NCBI RefSeq assembly: GCF_020736705.1
Contig: NZ_CP085990.1
Span: 2,170,001 to 2,234,000 of the forward strand
DNA from: Psychrobacter sanguinis
Lineage (GTDB): Bacteria > Pseudomonadota > Gammaproteobacteria > Pseudomonadales > Moraxellaceae
Reading direction: 5' to 3'
Length of the DNA: 64,000 bases
A program made the translations under genes and the position numbers. The notes beneath the pieces were generated by a model. That model saw nothing but the letters and a program-made list of their open reading frames with translations. It was not told where the DNA came from and did no database searches. Shown in pieces: positions 10,445-20,262 of this stretch (position 1 is the first letter of the stretch; each line of letters opens with the position of its first letter).

Positions 10445-11068
10445 ATGGATAATTTTCTAGAAAGGTATAATTCTTATTTAAAAGCTTTTGCTATGACTCA
10501 TTTACAAGTACAAAATTTAAAGGCCATGACGACGGTCAATGGCCATACAGCTGATTTATCGACTACTGATTTATCCAAAGCCAAGTTTTGGTCGCTCAGT
10601 GATGTTAAATGTATGCAAGCTGCTTTAGAGTTGGCACAACAAGGCGCTTCTAAAGAAGAAGTCCCTGTGGGGGCGGTGTTGGTACAGGAAGGCAATATTA
10701 TAGGCGAAGGGTTTAATCAGCCTATATTAACGTGCGACCCTACGGCCCATGCTGAAATAGTCGCGCTTCGTTCGGCCTGTTCTGCGTTAGAGAACTATAG
10801 GTTGCCTGCTAATACCACGCTATATGTGACATTAGAGCCTTGCACCATGTGCCTTGGCGCTCTAATCCATGCTCGATTGTCGCGGTTGGTATTTGCCACC
10901 CAAGAGCCTCGAGCTGGAATGGTGGGTAGCCAATTGAATTTGGTTGAAATGGATTTTTATAACCACAAAATAGCGGTTAATTACGGTCTGCTACAAGCCG
11001 ATAGCCAGCAAATCTTAAAGTCGTTTTTTAAGGCAAGACGAACTAAAAAGAAAAACAGTTCGAGTTAA
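10445..11068 (+). CDS. tadA: tRNA-specific adenosine deaminase TadA
   Basis: TadA converts the wobble adenosine of tRNA-Arg(ACG) to inosine; it is usually essential. The zinc deaminase motif is clear: HAEIVAL with the catalytic Glu, and the PCTMC pair of zinc cysteines. Conserved sequence begins about residue 50 (FWSLSDVKCMQAALELA), so this is a normal TadA of about 155 aa with a 45-50 residue N-terminal excess. The start is uncertain: TTG at 10436, ATG at 10445, ATG at 10493 and ATG at 10526 are all in frame. A later start would bring the protein nearer to family length. The basic C-terminus (ARRTKKKN) is typical. Confidence 0.93.
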   Translation: MDNFLERYNSYLKAFAMTHLQVQNLKAMTTVNGHTADLSTTDLSKAKFWSLSDVKCMQAALELAQQGASKEEVPVGAVLVQEGNIIGEGFNQPILTCDPTAHAEIVALRSACSALENYRLPANTTLYVTLEPCTMCLGALIHARLSRLVFATQEPRAGMVGSQLNLVEMDFYNHKIAVNYGLLQADSQQILKSFFKARRTKKKNSSS

Positions 11069-11316
11069 TAATCGAGTTTTTAACAACGATTAAAGGCTAA
11101 AAAGATAATTGAACTTTTGTGGGTAAATCGTTAATTTTATCTAGTGATGCAGCGCTTTATTTGTTATAATCTTGCACTATTTGCGTTTACAGTCGTGTAG
11201 ATGCCTCTTTATTAGTTAGTTAATACGCTATTAATAAAAAAATAACGAACAAATATAGCCGACAGTAGTGACCTACAAACGGCTAATATTATAAAATAAA
11301 TAGTAGGTGATAAAAG

Positions 11317-12021
11317 ATGAGCTTTCCAGTGATTACAATAGATGGCCCAAGTGGTGCAGGAAAAGGGACCGTCTGTTTGAAACTGGCTCAAGCTTTGGAT
11401 TACCGCTTACTTGATTCGGGGGCTTTGTACCGAATTGTTGGTTTAAAAGCTTTTGAAGCAAAGTTGCTAACTAATACAGAGTTAGACAGTAAAGATGAAG
11501 AGAATATCGCTGAGCTAACCAACAAGTTACACATACAGTTTCTACCTCGTGAGACTGGCGAAGTTGATATCGTGGTTGATGGCAGTAATGTCGCCGGTGA
11601 GATAAGAAATGAAACGGTAGGGGGTTATGCCTCTAAAGTTGCCGCCCTGCCTAAAGTAAGAGCGGCATTATTAGCACTACAGAAAAATATGGCAAACGAC
11701 TCAGGGTTAATCGCTGATGGTCGTGATATGGGTACAGTGGTATTTCCCAATGCGGATGCCAAAGTATATCTGACAGCCAGTGCGGAAGCGCGTGCCAATC
11801 GCCGCGTTGCTCAATTAGAGCAAGCAGGGCAAAGTGCGGATTACCAAGCCATATTGCAAAGCATTCAGCAACGAGATGAGCGTGACGAAAATAGAAGCGT
11901 TTCTCCTTCTAAACCTGCTGAAGACGCTTTGGTATTAGACAGCTCTCAGATGAATGCTGAAGATGTTTATTCGAAGATTAAAGAGTTCTGCCAAACTAAG
12001 GGTATTTGCTTTAGCGACTAA
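11317..12021 (+). CDS. cmk: Cytidylate kinase
   Basis: Cmk phosphorylates CMP and dCMP. The N-terminus ITIDGPSGAGKGTVC holds the P-loop; LLDSGALYR, IADGRDMGTVVFPNA and the RRVAQLEQAG lid region are family hallmarks. It is 234 aa, normal for the family. Its ATG at 11317 follows a TAGGTGATAAAAG stretch. It lies directly upstream of rpsA, an arrangement kept in most gammaproteobacteria, where a separate rpsA leader also occurs. Confidence 0.97.
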   Translation: MSFPVITIDGPSGAGKGTVCLKLAQALDYRLLDSGALYRIVGLKAFEAKLLTNTELDSKDEENIAELTNKLHIQFLPRETGEVDIVVDGSNVAGEIRNETVGGYASKVAALPKVRAALLALQKNMANDSGLIADGRDMGTVVFPNADAKVYLTASAEARANRRVAQLEQAGQSADYQAILQSIQQRDERDENRSVSPSKPAEDALVLDSSQMNAEDVYSKIKEFCQTKGICFSD

Positions 12022-12159
12022 GCTATTTTGTTAGTTTAATTATCTCTTGAGAGTTTATTGATACTTTCTTAGATAACCTAACGGCATATTAGGCAGTTCA
12101 TCAAACACGAGATGTGAATCGAGTTTGATACCACCCAAACAAATTTAACGTTTTTTTTA

Positions 12160-12206
12160 AATGGGGATGAAAAGAGTAAAACCAGCGTCAATCTTTTATC
12201 CTCATT
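12160..12206 (+). promoter_or_regulatory. Hairpin in the rpsA leader
   Basis: Within the 237-base cmk-rpsA gap, bases 12160-12175 can pair imperfectly with 12192-12206 (core GGATGAAAAGA against TCTTTTATCC) just after a run of eight T. In gammaproteobacteria the rpsA leader folds into hairpins used for autogenous control by S1; whether this one serves that role is inference. Confidence 0.4.
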
Positions 12207-12258
12207 AACTTGAACCGTACTGTGCTGGACAGGATACGGCTATATTAAGGTAATCATA

Positions 12259-13941
12259 ATGGAATCATTTGCTGAACTATTTGAAGCGAGTCTAGAAGAG
12301 CAGGGTCTTGATATTGAGCGTGGCTCAGTAATCAGCGGTGCTGTTGTAGCAATCGATAGCGATTGGATTACAGTTGACACTGGTTTGAAGTCTGAGGGTG
12401 TTGTAGCTCGTGAAGAGTTCTTAGACGAAAATGGCGAGCTTGAAGTAGCAGTGGGCGATAGCGTTGATGTTGTTGTTGAAGCTGTTGACAACGGTATGGG
12501 TCAAACCCTACTGTCACGTGAAAAAGCAAAACGTGTTGAAACATGGAATGCGCTTGAGAAGCTATTTGAAGGTGATGAAATTGTTAAAGGTATCATCTCA
12601 AGCAAAGTAAAAGGCGGTTTTACTGTTGATATTGGTTCAGTACGTGCTTTCTTACCAGGTTCATTAGTTGATGTTCGTCCAATCCGTGACACTACGCACC
12701 TTGAAGGCAAAGAACTAGAATTCAAAATTATTAAATTAGACCAGAAACGTAACAACGTAGTTGTTAGCCGTAAAGCGGTTATGGAAGCTGAAAACTCAGC
12801 TGAGCGTGAAGAGCTACTTAATAAGCTTGAAGAAGGTATCGAAGTTGAAGGTATCGTTAAGAACCTAACTGACTATGGTGCATTCGTTGACCTAGGCGGT
12901 ATCGATGGTCTACTACACATCACTGATATGGCATGGCGCCGTATTAAGCACCCATCTGAAGTTGTAGAAGTGGGTCAAGATCTTAAAGTTAAAGTACTTA
13001 AATTTGATCGTGAGCGTAACCGTGTAAGCTTAGGTCTTAAACAGTTAGGCACTGATCCTTGGGATAACGTAAGCGGTACTTACCCAGTAGGTAGCATCGT
13101 TAAAGCTCGCGTAACTAACCTAACTGATTATGGTTGTTTCGCTGAGATTTCTGACGGTATCGAAGGTCTAGTACACGTTTCAGAAATGGATCACACTAAC
13201 AAAAACATCCACCCATCTAAAGTAGTTCAGATTGGTGATGAAGTTGACGTTATGATCCTTGATATCGATGAAGAGCGTCGTCGTATCAGCCTAGGTATCA
13301 AACAAACTCTACCAAACCCATGGGAAGAGTTCGATAAGAAGTTTGACCGTGGCGATAAGCTAACAGGTACTATCAAGTCAATCACTGACTTCGGTATCTT
13401 CATTGGTCTTGACGGTGGTATCGATGGTCTAGTTCATCTATCTGATATCTCTTGGAACGAAGCTGGCGAAGAAGCTATCCGTAACTACAACAAAGGCGAC
13501 ACTGTTGAAGCTATGGTTCTTTCAGTTGATGCTGAAGCCAACCGTATCAGCCTAGGTATCAAGCAGTTAAGCTCTGATCCGTTCAACGAGTACCTAGTAG
13601 GTAACGATCGCGGTTCAATCGTAACTGGTACTGTTAAAGAAGTTGACGCTAAAGGCGCAACTATTACTTTAGCAGATGAAGTTGAAGGTTACTTACGTGC
13701 CTCTGAAATCCAACGTGACAAAGTTGAAGATGCGACTAAACATCTAAACGAAGGCGACACTGTTGAAGCGAAAATCATCAGCGTTGACCGTAAATCACGT
13801 GGTATTAGCTTATCAATCAAAGCTAAAGATGAAGCTGAAGAGCGTCAAGCTATTAAAGAGCTTGGTAGCACTCAAGCTGCTCCAGAAGCACAGCCAAAAA
13901 CTATCGGTGACCTAATCAAAGAACAGATGCAAGAAGACTAA
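12259..13941 (+). CDS. rpsA: 30S ribosomal protein S1
   Basis: S1 binds mRNA and helps initiation on the 30S subunit. The 560 aa contain six S1 (OB-fold) repeats. The repeats of the second half are the most alike, each opening like [21 protein letters not shown] and ending SLGIKQL. Codon use is strongly biased, as expected for a highly expressed gene. The start ATG at 12259 is preceded by a TAAGGTAATCATA stretch. E. coli S1 is 557 aa, so the length is normal. A UUCG-loop terminator follows. Confidence 0.98.
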   Translation: MESFAELFEASLEEQGLDIERGSVISGAVVAIDSDWITVDTGLKSEGVVAREEFLDENGELEVAVGDSVDVVVEAVDNGMGQTLLSREKAKRVETWNALEKLFEGDEIVKGIISSKVKGGFTVDIGSVRAFLPGSLVDVRPIRDTTHLEGKELEFKIIKLDQKRNNVVVSRKAVMEAENSAEREELLNKLEEGIEVEGIVKNLTDYGAFVDLGGIDGLLHITDMAWRRIKHPSEVVEVGQDLKVKVLKFDRERNRVSLGLKQLGTDPWDNVSGTYPVGSIVKARVTNLTDYGCFAEISDGIEGLVHVSEMDHTNKNIHPSKVVQIGDEVDVMILDIDEERRRISLGIKQTLPNPWEEFDKKFDRGDKLTGTIKSITDFGIFIGLDGGIDGLVHLSDISWNEAGEEAIRNYNKGDTVEAMVLSVDAEANRISLGIKQLSSDPFNEYLVGNDRGSIVTGTVKEVDAKGATITLADEVEGYLRASEIQRDKVEDATKHLNEGDTVEAKIISVDRKSRGISLSIKAKDEAEERQAIKELGSTQAAPEAQPKTIGDLIKEQMQED

Positions 13942-13984
13942 TCTTTGACTAAATATCGATAGCTATACGCTATGGTTATAAAGA

Positions 13985-14010
13985 GGAGTACCTTCGGGTA
14001 CTCCTTTTTT
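13985..14010 (+). terminator. UUCG-tetraloop terminator after rpsA
   Basis: GGAGTACC and GGTACTCC form an 8-bp stem closed by a TTCG loop and followed by six T. It is a textbook stable intrinsic terminator. Confidence 0.93.
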
Positions 14011-14266
14011 ATGTCGATTTACTTGCTATTTGGTTATAAATTGGAATAATAGTTCCACAGATGCCGCAACTTATGATTTAATATCAACATGCTATGGTTA
14101 ATTCACTGTTTACAGAGCGGGGTAACCTGCTTATTTTTTAACAGAGTTTTCATAGTTTATTGACAGAGCTGTTATCACGAAGATAACGGTTATTTGCTTA
14201 TAAGGTTCTTAAAGGACTATAACTTTAAAGCTATTTCAACTAATCATTTATTAAGGTCACAAGGAT

Positions 14267-14566
14267 ATGACAGAAGTTATAAATAAATCAGATTTGATTC
14301 AGGACGTCTCGGCTCGTTGCGACTATATCTCAGAGACAGAAGTCGATGATGCGGTCAGAGAAATTATCGAATTACTGTCTGAAAAATTAATTGAGAATAA
14401 TCGGATTGAAGTGAGAGGTTTTGGTACTTTTTGTTTGCATCACCGTGAGGCCAGACAAGGCCGTAATCCTAAAACCGGTGAAATGGTTATGGTGCCACAA
14501 AAATCTATTCCGCATTTTAAACCAGGTAAAGCATTACGTGAGGGCGTTAACGACAAATGGATGTAA
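14267..14566 (+). CDS. ihfB: Integration host factor subunit beta
   Basis: IhfB pairs with IhfA to bend DNA at specific sites. The 99-aa protein has the DNABII fold: N-terminal helices with TKSDLIQ-like MTEVINKSDLI, then the arm region RGFGTFCLHHREARQGRNPKTG that carries the Pro inserted into the minor groove nearby. The C-terminal FKPGKALREGVN is typical. It follows rpsA, as in E. coli, but behind rpsA's terminator and with its own roughly 250-base upstream region. The ATG at 14267 has CACAAGGAT just upstream. Confidence 0.95.
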   Translation: MTEVINKSDLIQDVSARCDYISETEVDDAVREIIELLSEKLIENNRIEVRGFGTFCLHHREARQGRNPKTGEMVMVPQKSIPHFKPGKALREGVNDKWM

Positions 14567-14624
14567 ACGCCATAAATTTAATGCTATCCTGTAACTCTTA
14601 TTTTTTATATGTTAATTACATTAG

Positions 14625-15854
14625 GTGTGTGACTTGAAAGCTCGATTTAGAACATCATCACGCTTTACCCGTAATACTATCATTTCATTGATTCTTATCG
14701 CCTCATTACCATTGGTTGCTTATGCAGCCGGTGGTAATGCAGAGGCTGACGCTGCCATTCAGACATACGCTTATGGTGTCCATGTCGCCTTATTGGTAGG
14801 CTTTATTGTACTATCGGTCTTTGTGTCCTTTATTTGTTCGGTATCAGAAGCGACACTACTGACTATGACGCCCTCTTATGTGGCATCAATCGCAGAAGAA
14901 AACCCTGCAAAATCAGCGATGTTAAAACATGTCAAAATAGACAATATTGATCAGTCTATTGCGGCTATTTTGACCTTAAATACAGTGGCCCATACTGTGG
15001 GGTCTTTAGGAGCAGGTGCTCAGGCCACAATTGTCTTCGGAAGTGAATGGTTTGGGGTGTTTTCTGCACTGATGACCCTTTTAATCTTGATTGGTTCGGA
15101 GATTATTCCTAAGACTATTGGTACCGTATACTGGAGACAGTTATCAGGTCCAGTTGCTTATTTTGTGAAAGGTATTATCTTCCTTTTATACCCTTTAATT
15201 TGGTTTTCAGAAAAAATTACCAAGTTATTAACACGGGGTAAAAAAGCGAATACCTTTAGCCGTAATGAATTTGCAGCGTTAGCCAGTGTTGGTGAGCAGT
15301 CAGGTCAAATAGATCCTCTAGAGTCAAGAATCATTCGAAACCTTTTGGCATTTGGTGCTATTAAGGTAGAAGATATTATGACGCCAAGATCAGTAATGCA
15401 TGCTTTTGATCAGTCGATTACAGTGGCAGAATTACTGGCAAATCGTCCAAAACTAATGTTTTCAAGATTACCCATTTATGATGAAGACTTAGATAAAGTG
15501 ACAGGTTTTGTCTTAAAGTCAGATATCTTATTGGCAAAAGCCAATAACCATATGGACAAGCCGTTAGAAAGCTACAAGCGTGAAATTACTTTTGTATTTT
15601 CTAAAATGAAGCTGTTTGACTTATTAGACTTGATGCTAAATAGCCGTATTCATATAGCCATTACAGTGGGAGAATATGGTGAAGTTAAAGGCCTGGTCAC
15701 CTTAGAGGATGTACTAGAAACCTTACTCGGCTTAGAGATTGTCGATGAGGTAGATAGAGTAGAGGACATGCAGGCATTAGCACGCCAAATGATGCAGCGC
15801 CGCTCAGCACGTTTAGGCATGCTGGTTGAAGATGATGATACCATCATTGATTAA
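14625..15854 (+). CDS. CNNM-family membrane protein with CBS pair (DUF21)
   Basis: The protein is about 409 aa. A hydrophobic N-terminal segment (IISLILIASLPLVAYAAGG) may be a signal or first membrane helix. The DUF21/CNNM transmembrane domain spans about residues 45-215 with several hydrophobic helices and the conserved GSEIIPKTIG. Two CBS domains follow, about 245-370, including VEDIMTPRSVM and GLVTLEDVLETLLG. There is no C-terminal CorC/HlyC domain, so the end is shorter than YfjD/CorB types. CNNM proteins handle Mg2+ or related divalent cations; the exact substrate here is not shown by the sequence. Start is uncertain: GTG at 14625 or TTG at 14634. Confidence 0.88.
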   Translation: MCDLKARFRTSSRFTRNTIISLILIASLPLVAYAAGGNAEADAAIQTYAYGVHVALLVGFIVLSVFVSFICSVSEATLLTMTPSYVASIAEENPAKSAMLKHVKIDNIDQSIAAILTLNTVAHTVGSLGAGAQATIVFGSEWFGVFSALMTLLILIGSEIIPKTIGTVYWRQLSGPVAYFVKGIIFLLYPLIWFSEKITKLLTRGKKANTFSRNEFAALASVGEQSGQIDPLESRIIRNLLAFGAIKVEDIMTPRSVMHAFDQSITVAELLANRPKLMFSRLPIYDEDLDKVTGFVLKSDILLAKANNHMDKPLESYKREITFVFSKMKLFDLLDLMLNSRIHIAITVGEYGEVKGLVTLEDVLETLLGLEIVDEVDRVEDMQALARQMMQRRSARLGMLVEDDDTIID

Positions 15855-15902
15855 AAGCTACTTAGTGCTTAAGACTTAGTGTTTAAGATAGTGTAATAAA
15901 AC

Positions 15903-15938
15903 AAAGGGTAATCTGGATAAGATTGCCCTTTACTTTTT
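15903..15938 (+). terminator. Terminator after the CNNM gene
   Basis: AAAGGGTAATCT (15903-15914) pairs with AGATTGCCCTTT (15920-15931), one G-U pair, then a TACTTTTTTT run. Confidence 0.85.
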
Positions 15939-16087
15939 TTATTTGTGACTAAATATTACAAGACGTTAATAATCAGCTAGGATAAGCCTAATTGAATTGT
16001 AGTAAGATAGAAGTTAGGTTAAGACGTTTAATTTCATGAAATTTATAGTCTTAAGCTTAAATCCATTACAATAATATAAAGGAAGTC

Positions 16088-16579
16088 ATGATGATAAAGA
16101 GTTTATTTAGCTCTAGAAAATCTCTAGCGGGTATCTTAGCGCCAGTGGCTATTGTAGCGACTGTCGGTGTTGCCGCAACTTCTGCACAAGCAGCAATATC
16201 AGAAGCTGCTGTACAAAGCTATGCTGCCCAAATGAAACAAGCAGCAAATAGTAAAAACGTGAATAAAGTATCCAGCTTAGTAGCAGATGAGGCGCTAATT
16301 TCACTATCACGCCGAGGTAAAACCACCAGTTTAGACAAAGCAGCTTACTTGAAGCTATTGCAAGACAGTTGGGCAAAATCTAGTAACTATGCGTATGATA
16401 TTTCAATTTCAAACGTAGTAATAAGTGGTGAACAAGCGAAAGCTGATGTCAAAACGGTTGAAACTTGGGTAAAAGATGGTCAGCAAAGAACGATGAGTAC
16501 CACCTCACGCGCCACCTTAAAGTCAGATAATAACAATGCCGTGCTTTTAAGAGCAGTGTCACAAGTTACTATTGAATAA
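16088..16579 (+). CDS. Small secreted protein of unknown function
   Basis: 163 aa with a clear Sec signal peptide. A basic N-terminus (MMIKSLFSSRKS) precedes a hydrophobic core (GILAPVAIVATVGVAA) and a cleavage site near SAQAA/ISEA at about residue 35. The mature part alternates helices and strands. Its length and pattern (YAAQMKQAANSKNV..., then WVKDGQQRTMSTTSRATL) loosely recall NTF2-like small domains, but I cannot confirm that. No cysteines or catalytic motif are visible. The Shine-Dalgarno AAAGGAAG sits well before the ATG pair at 16088/16091. It is flanked by terminators on both sides, so it is monocistronic. Confidence 0.82.
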   Translation: MMIKSLFSSRKSLAGILAPVAIVATVGVAATSAQAAISEAAVQSYAAQMKQAANSKNVNKVSSLVADEALISLSRRGKTTSLDKAAYLKLLQDSWAKSSNYAYDISISNVVISGEQAKADVKTVETWVKDGQQRTMSTTSRATLKSDNNNAVLLRAVSQVTIE

Positions 16580-16600
16580 TACGCCTTCATTATGTTCCAT

Positions 16601-16639
16601 CGAAAAAGTTTGTAATATTTACAAACTTTTTCGTTTTTT
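16601..16639 (+). terminator. Perfect 15-bp hairpin terminator
   Basis: CGAAAAAGTTTGTAA (16601-16615) is exactly complementary to 16619-16633 with a three-base loop, followed by TTTTTTG. The rest of the 414-base gap to mltD is AT-rich with no gene seen. Confidence 0.9.
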
Positions 16640-16993
16640 GTATTTAGGAAATTGCTGATATACTCAGGCGTTGAGTATAAAGCCTGCAGTCTATTACTTA
16701 AAGTTTAATAGATTAAGGGTAAGCTTTTTGAACAGTTTTTAGACTGATTTTGGACTTTAATAGGGAAGTAACCACTGGTATATATAACTGTATATAAAGT
16801 GGTAATTGCTAAGGTTTTGATGCCCATAATCTAAAAAGCTATTCATAAAAGTTATTATAGATACAATTTTACATCAAAAGCCATTATACTTTGTGGCGCA
16901 TGTTGTCCTTACTTACTCACAAACTATGTCTTAATATATAAAAATTTTAATATATAAAGTTGTTTTCACTTATTATACTGGGTTGTTATTGTC

Positions 16994-19900
16994 ATGAACT
17001 TTAGAAAAACCTCTATTCGATTTTGTAAGCTACCTTTAGTTATTGCTATAGGCTCAGTAATTTTAGCCGGTTGTAACAGCACAGCACCAACTCAAGGTAC
17101 ACAACAGGTGACTCGTGTTCCTGTTGCACAAAACGAAGCGGTGTCCAATGTACCGGCTACCAGAGGTTATAGTACCTCATTGCTAGATGATGAGAGTCTA
17201 TCGGAGCTTGAAAATTTATTAGAAGCCACGGATATGAAAATGGTGGAAGATGATAAGTTGGCCATTCAGCAATATGGTAACTTGTGGGACAGAATGCGAG
17301 CAGGTTTCCGCATGAACCAAAGCTATGGCTTCGGTCAGCAGCAAAGAATTGATGCTCAGAAGAACTGGTTTATCAGTCGTCAAGAGTATATTAACCGTCT
17401 AACCGCTCGTGCGAGTCGTTATTTATATCATACTGTACGTGAAGCGGAACGTCGTAATATTCCAACAGAATTGGCATTACTACCGGTTATCGAGAGTTCA
17501 TACGATCCAACAGGTACTAGTAACGCGGCAGCGGCAGGCCTATGGCAGTTCATTCCTAGTACCGGCCGTATCTATGGTCTAAGCCAAACCCCAACCTATG
17601 ATGGCCGCCGTGATGTTATTGAGTCAACACGTGCTGCTTATGACTTCTTAACGTCGTTACATAACCAGTTTGGCAGCTGGGAGTTGGCATTGGCCGCGTA
17701 TAACGCTGGTCCAGGTCGTGTTCAAAAAGCCATTGATGCCAACCGTGCTAGAGGGTTACCAACAGATTATTGGTCTTTATCGCTGCCTACTGAAACCATG
17801 CATTATGTGCCACGCTTCATGGCGGTTGCTCAAATCATCAAAGATACCAACCAATATAGTATTTATTTACCTGCTATCGCCAACCGTCAGCATTTTAGAA
17901 GCGTCCCAGTCAATTATGGCGTGAGCTTGATGGAAGTTTCACAACTGACAGGCGTGGGTTATGATGAATTAAAAGCGCTTAACCCTTCATTAACCAGCGG
18001 TCGAGTGGATTCTTCAGGACCTAACCGTGTCATTATCCCCAACCAAGTTAACATCGTTGTAGACTCTAAGCTAAGCACTCTAAAAGGCAATGGTGGGGGT
18101 ATCTCTCCTTATACTATCCCTGATTCTCAATATGAAGTGATGGCTAAGTCATCGGATGGTTTGGCTGATTTTGCAAGCAAAGCTCGTGCACCGCAACAAA
18201 ATAGCAGCTATATTGCTCCAACGCCTTCATTCTCATCGGGTGCGACTATCACTAACACAGTGAGTGAACCGCCTATTAGTGCCACTGAGAAGAAAAGAAT
18301 TGAGTCTGAATTGGCGGCTTCTAATACCTTGCCAACCACTTCTGCTCAGTTGACTAAGAACGTGACCATCGTTCAAGAGCCACCTTTGTCTCCTGAAGAG
18401 AAGAGCTTCATTTCGCAACAAATTCGCCAACAAGCACCAGAAGTGGGTGAGGTAGTAAGTCCGGTAGATGGTAATATCAAACTTGATGCCATTCAAACTC
18501 AACAATCTATTCTGGAAGCACGCGGTTTAGAGAAGAAAATTAGCTTTGATAAACCTGCTACTCAGCAACAAGACAGTACTCCGCCTAAACCAACAGGTAC
18601 CCGTAGTGTTTATACCGTACAACGCGGTGACACCCTGTTAAATATCGCCACACGTGCTGGCTTAAACTGGCGTGATATCGCAGATTGGAACCAAATTAAT
18701 CCCAACTCAACCTTGTTGGCAGGAACCAAGCTGTATCTATATAACGCTAAGCCTATTAAACCTTTAGACAGTTCAGTCGCTAAACCTGATGTCACTCAGA
18801 GTGACGCTCAGCCTAATACTTATATCGTACGCCCAGGCGATACGTTAGTGGGAACAGCAAACCGCGTCGGCTTGAGTGTGTCACGTTTGGCAAGCTACAA
18901 CGGCTTGCCTACCAATGCTCAATTGCGCACTGGTCAAAAATTATGGCTCATCCCTGGTATGGTTAAAGAAACCACGACCAGCAGCTCTAGCAGTAGCACT
19001 TCATCAGCATATAGTGGTAAGACTAAGTCCTACACTGTCCAGCGCGGTGAAGGTCTAATTGGCTTAGCGTCACGCTTCAATATACCTGTCACCACATTAG
19101 CTGCCATGAATGATATGAGCCCTAATGAGCAATTATTGGTAGGACAGCGTCTGACTGTACCGGCCGATACTGCTTCATCAAGCAGTAGCACAAGCTCATC
19201 GAGTAGTAACAGTAAATCTTCTTCTAGCTCTAGCAGCTATAGCGGAGAAACTACTCGTTACACGGTCAAGTCAGGTGATACCCTAATTGGTATTGCCAAT
19301 AAACTTGGGGTGGCTCATACCCAAATCGCTGATATTAATAACTTCTCAGCGACTACTCAGCTACAGCGTGGTCAAACCATTAAACTGCCTGTGGCCAAAG
19401 AGCAAGTTGCACGTAACTTGAATAATCAAACCATCAAGTATAAAGTGCAATCAGGAGATTCATTAACGGCGTTGGCAAATAAATACGACCTGTCTATAAG
19501 CGATCTTGCTAAGGCCAACAACTTAAGTGTGACCTCTAATCTGTTGGTAGGACAAGTGATTACGATTCCAGGCAGTAGTGGTAGCGCTTCGTCAAGCAGC
19601 AGCACCTCAAGTAATACTTCAAGTAGTTCTAGTAGCAGCTCAAAGTCTTCAAGTAGCAGTACTTCAAGCTCAAAAGTGAACTATACCGGAACCTATAAAG
19701 TAAAAGCGGGTGATGGTCTGATTAACCTTGCACGTGAGTACGGGGTATCAACAGCAGACTTAGCAGCCGCTAATGATATTAGCACTACCGCTGGTTTGTT
19801 CGTAGGTCAAACGCTGAAAGTACCTTCGAGTAAAGCAAGTGGTGGCTCCTCTTCGAGCGCTAGCTCGAGTGCTAGTTCATCAGCCCCTGCTTCTAAAGCA

Positions 19901-20206
19901 ACCTCTACCAGTGGTAACTATACCGTTAAGTCAGGCGATTCACTGATTGCTTTAGCGGGTCAATACGGGGTAAGCGTTAGTCAGCTGGCAAGTGCTAATG
20001 GCTTGAGTAATAACGCGCAATTACAGATTGGTCAAAAGATTACCATTCCTGCGACCACCACTAATTATAAAGTGCAATCTGGAGATAGCTTGATTGGGTT
20101 GGCTAAGAAATATGGTATAAGCCCACAGAAGCTAGCAGAGTTGAATGGTATTAGTAGTACCGCGATGCTACAGTTGGGTCAAACCATTAAAGTTCCTGTT
20201 CAATAA
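16994..20206 (+). CDS. mltD: MltD-type lytic transglycosylase lipoprotein with eight LysM repeats
   Basis: 1070 aa. A lipoprotein signal ends in LAGC at about residue 27, so it is likely anchored in the outer membrane. The SLT domain at about 150-290 contains the catalytic Glu in PVIESSYDPTG (about E167), then AAAGLWQFIPSTGRIYGL and ALAAYNAGPGRVQKA. These enzymes cleave peptidoglycan to 1,6-anhydro-muropeptides. A degenerate LysM-like unit follows (about 310-355). From about residue 537 to the end there are eight canonical LysM repeats (YTVQRGDTL... to ...GQxxxVP). They are separated by Ser-rich linkers made largely of SSSSS runs. E. coli MltD is about 450 aa with far fewer LysM units, so the peptidoglycan-binding part is greatly expanded here. 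Confidence 0.95.
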   Translation: MNFRKTSIRFCKLPLVIAIGSVILAGCNSTAPTQGTQQVTRVPVAQNEAVSNVPATRGYSTSLLDDESLSELENLLEATDMKMVEDDKLAIQQYGNLWDRMRAGFRMNQSYGFGQQQRIDAQKNWFISRQEYINRLTARASRYLYHTVREAERRNIPTELALLPVIESSYDPTGTSNAAAAGLWQFIPSTGRIYGLSQTPTYDGRRDVIESTRAAYDFLTSLHNQFGSWELALAAYNAGPGRVQKAIDANRARGLPTDYWSLSLPTETMHYVPRFMAVAQIIKDTNQYSIYLPAIANRQHFRSVPVNYGVSLMEVSQLTGVGYDELKALNPSLTSGRVDSSGPNRVIIPNQVNIVVDSKLSTLKGNGGGISPYTIPDSQYEVMAKSSDGLADFASKARAPQQNSSYIAPTPSFSSGATITNTVSEPPISATEKKRIESELAASNTLPTTSAQLTKNVTIVQEPPLSPEEKSFISQQIRQQAPEVGEVVSPVDGNIKLDAIQTQQSILEARGLEKKISFDKPATQQQDSTPPKPTGTRSVYTVQRGDTLLNIATRAGLNWRDIADWNQINPNSTLLAGTKLYLYNAKPIKPLDSSVAKPDVTQSDAQPNTYIVRPGDTLVGTANRVGLSVSRLASYNGLPTNAQLRTGQKLWLIPGMVKETTTSSSSSSTSSAYSGKTKSYTVQRGEGLIGLASRFNIPVTTLAAMNDMSPNEQLLVGQRLTVPADTASSSSSTSSSSSNSKSSSSSSSYSGETTRYTVKSGDTLIGIANKLGVAHTQIADINNFSATTQLQRGQTIKLPVAKEQVARNLNNQTIKYKVQSGDSLTALANKYDLSISDLAKANNLSVTSNLLVGQVITIPGSSGSASSSSSTSSNTSSSSSSSSKSSSSSTSSSKVNYTGTYKVKAGDGLINLAREYGVSTADLAAANDISTTAGLFVGQTLKVPSSKASGGSSSSASSSASSSAPASKATSTSGNYTVKSGDSLIALAGQYGVSVSQLASANGLSNNAQLQIGQKITIPATTTNYKVQSGDSLIGLAKKYGISPQKLAELNGISSTAMLQLGQTIKVPVQ

Positions 20207-20228
20207 ACAGCACGTCAAAAGTTAGATC

Positions 20229-20262
20229 AAAAAAAAAGAGCTCAATTTGAGCTCTTTTTTTG
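20229..20262 (+). terminator. Bidirectional terminator between mltD and mltF remnant
   Basis: An A run, GAGCTCAA, one base, TTGAGCTC and a T run form a symmetric hairpin. It lies between converging genes and can serve both. Confidence 0.9.

Noticed and set aside
19170..19700. Ser-codon runs in mltD as a tandem DNA repeat or phase-variable tract.
   Set aside because: Codons for Ser are mixed (AGC, TCA, AGT, TCT), so there is no uniform DNA repeat that would slip readily.
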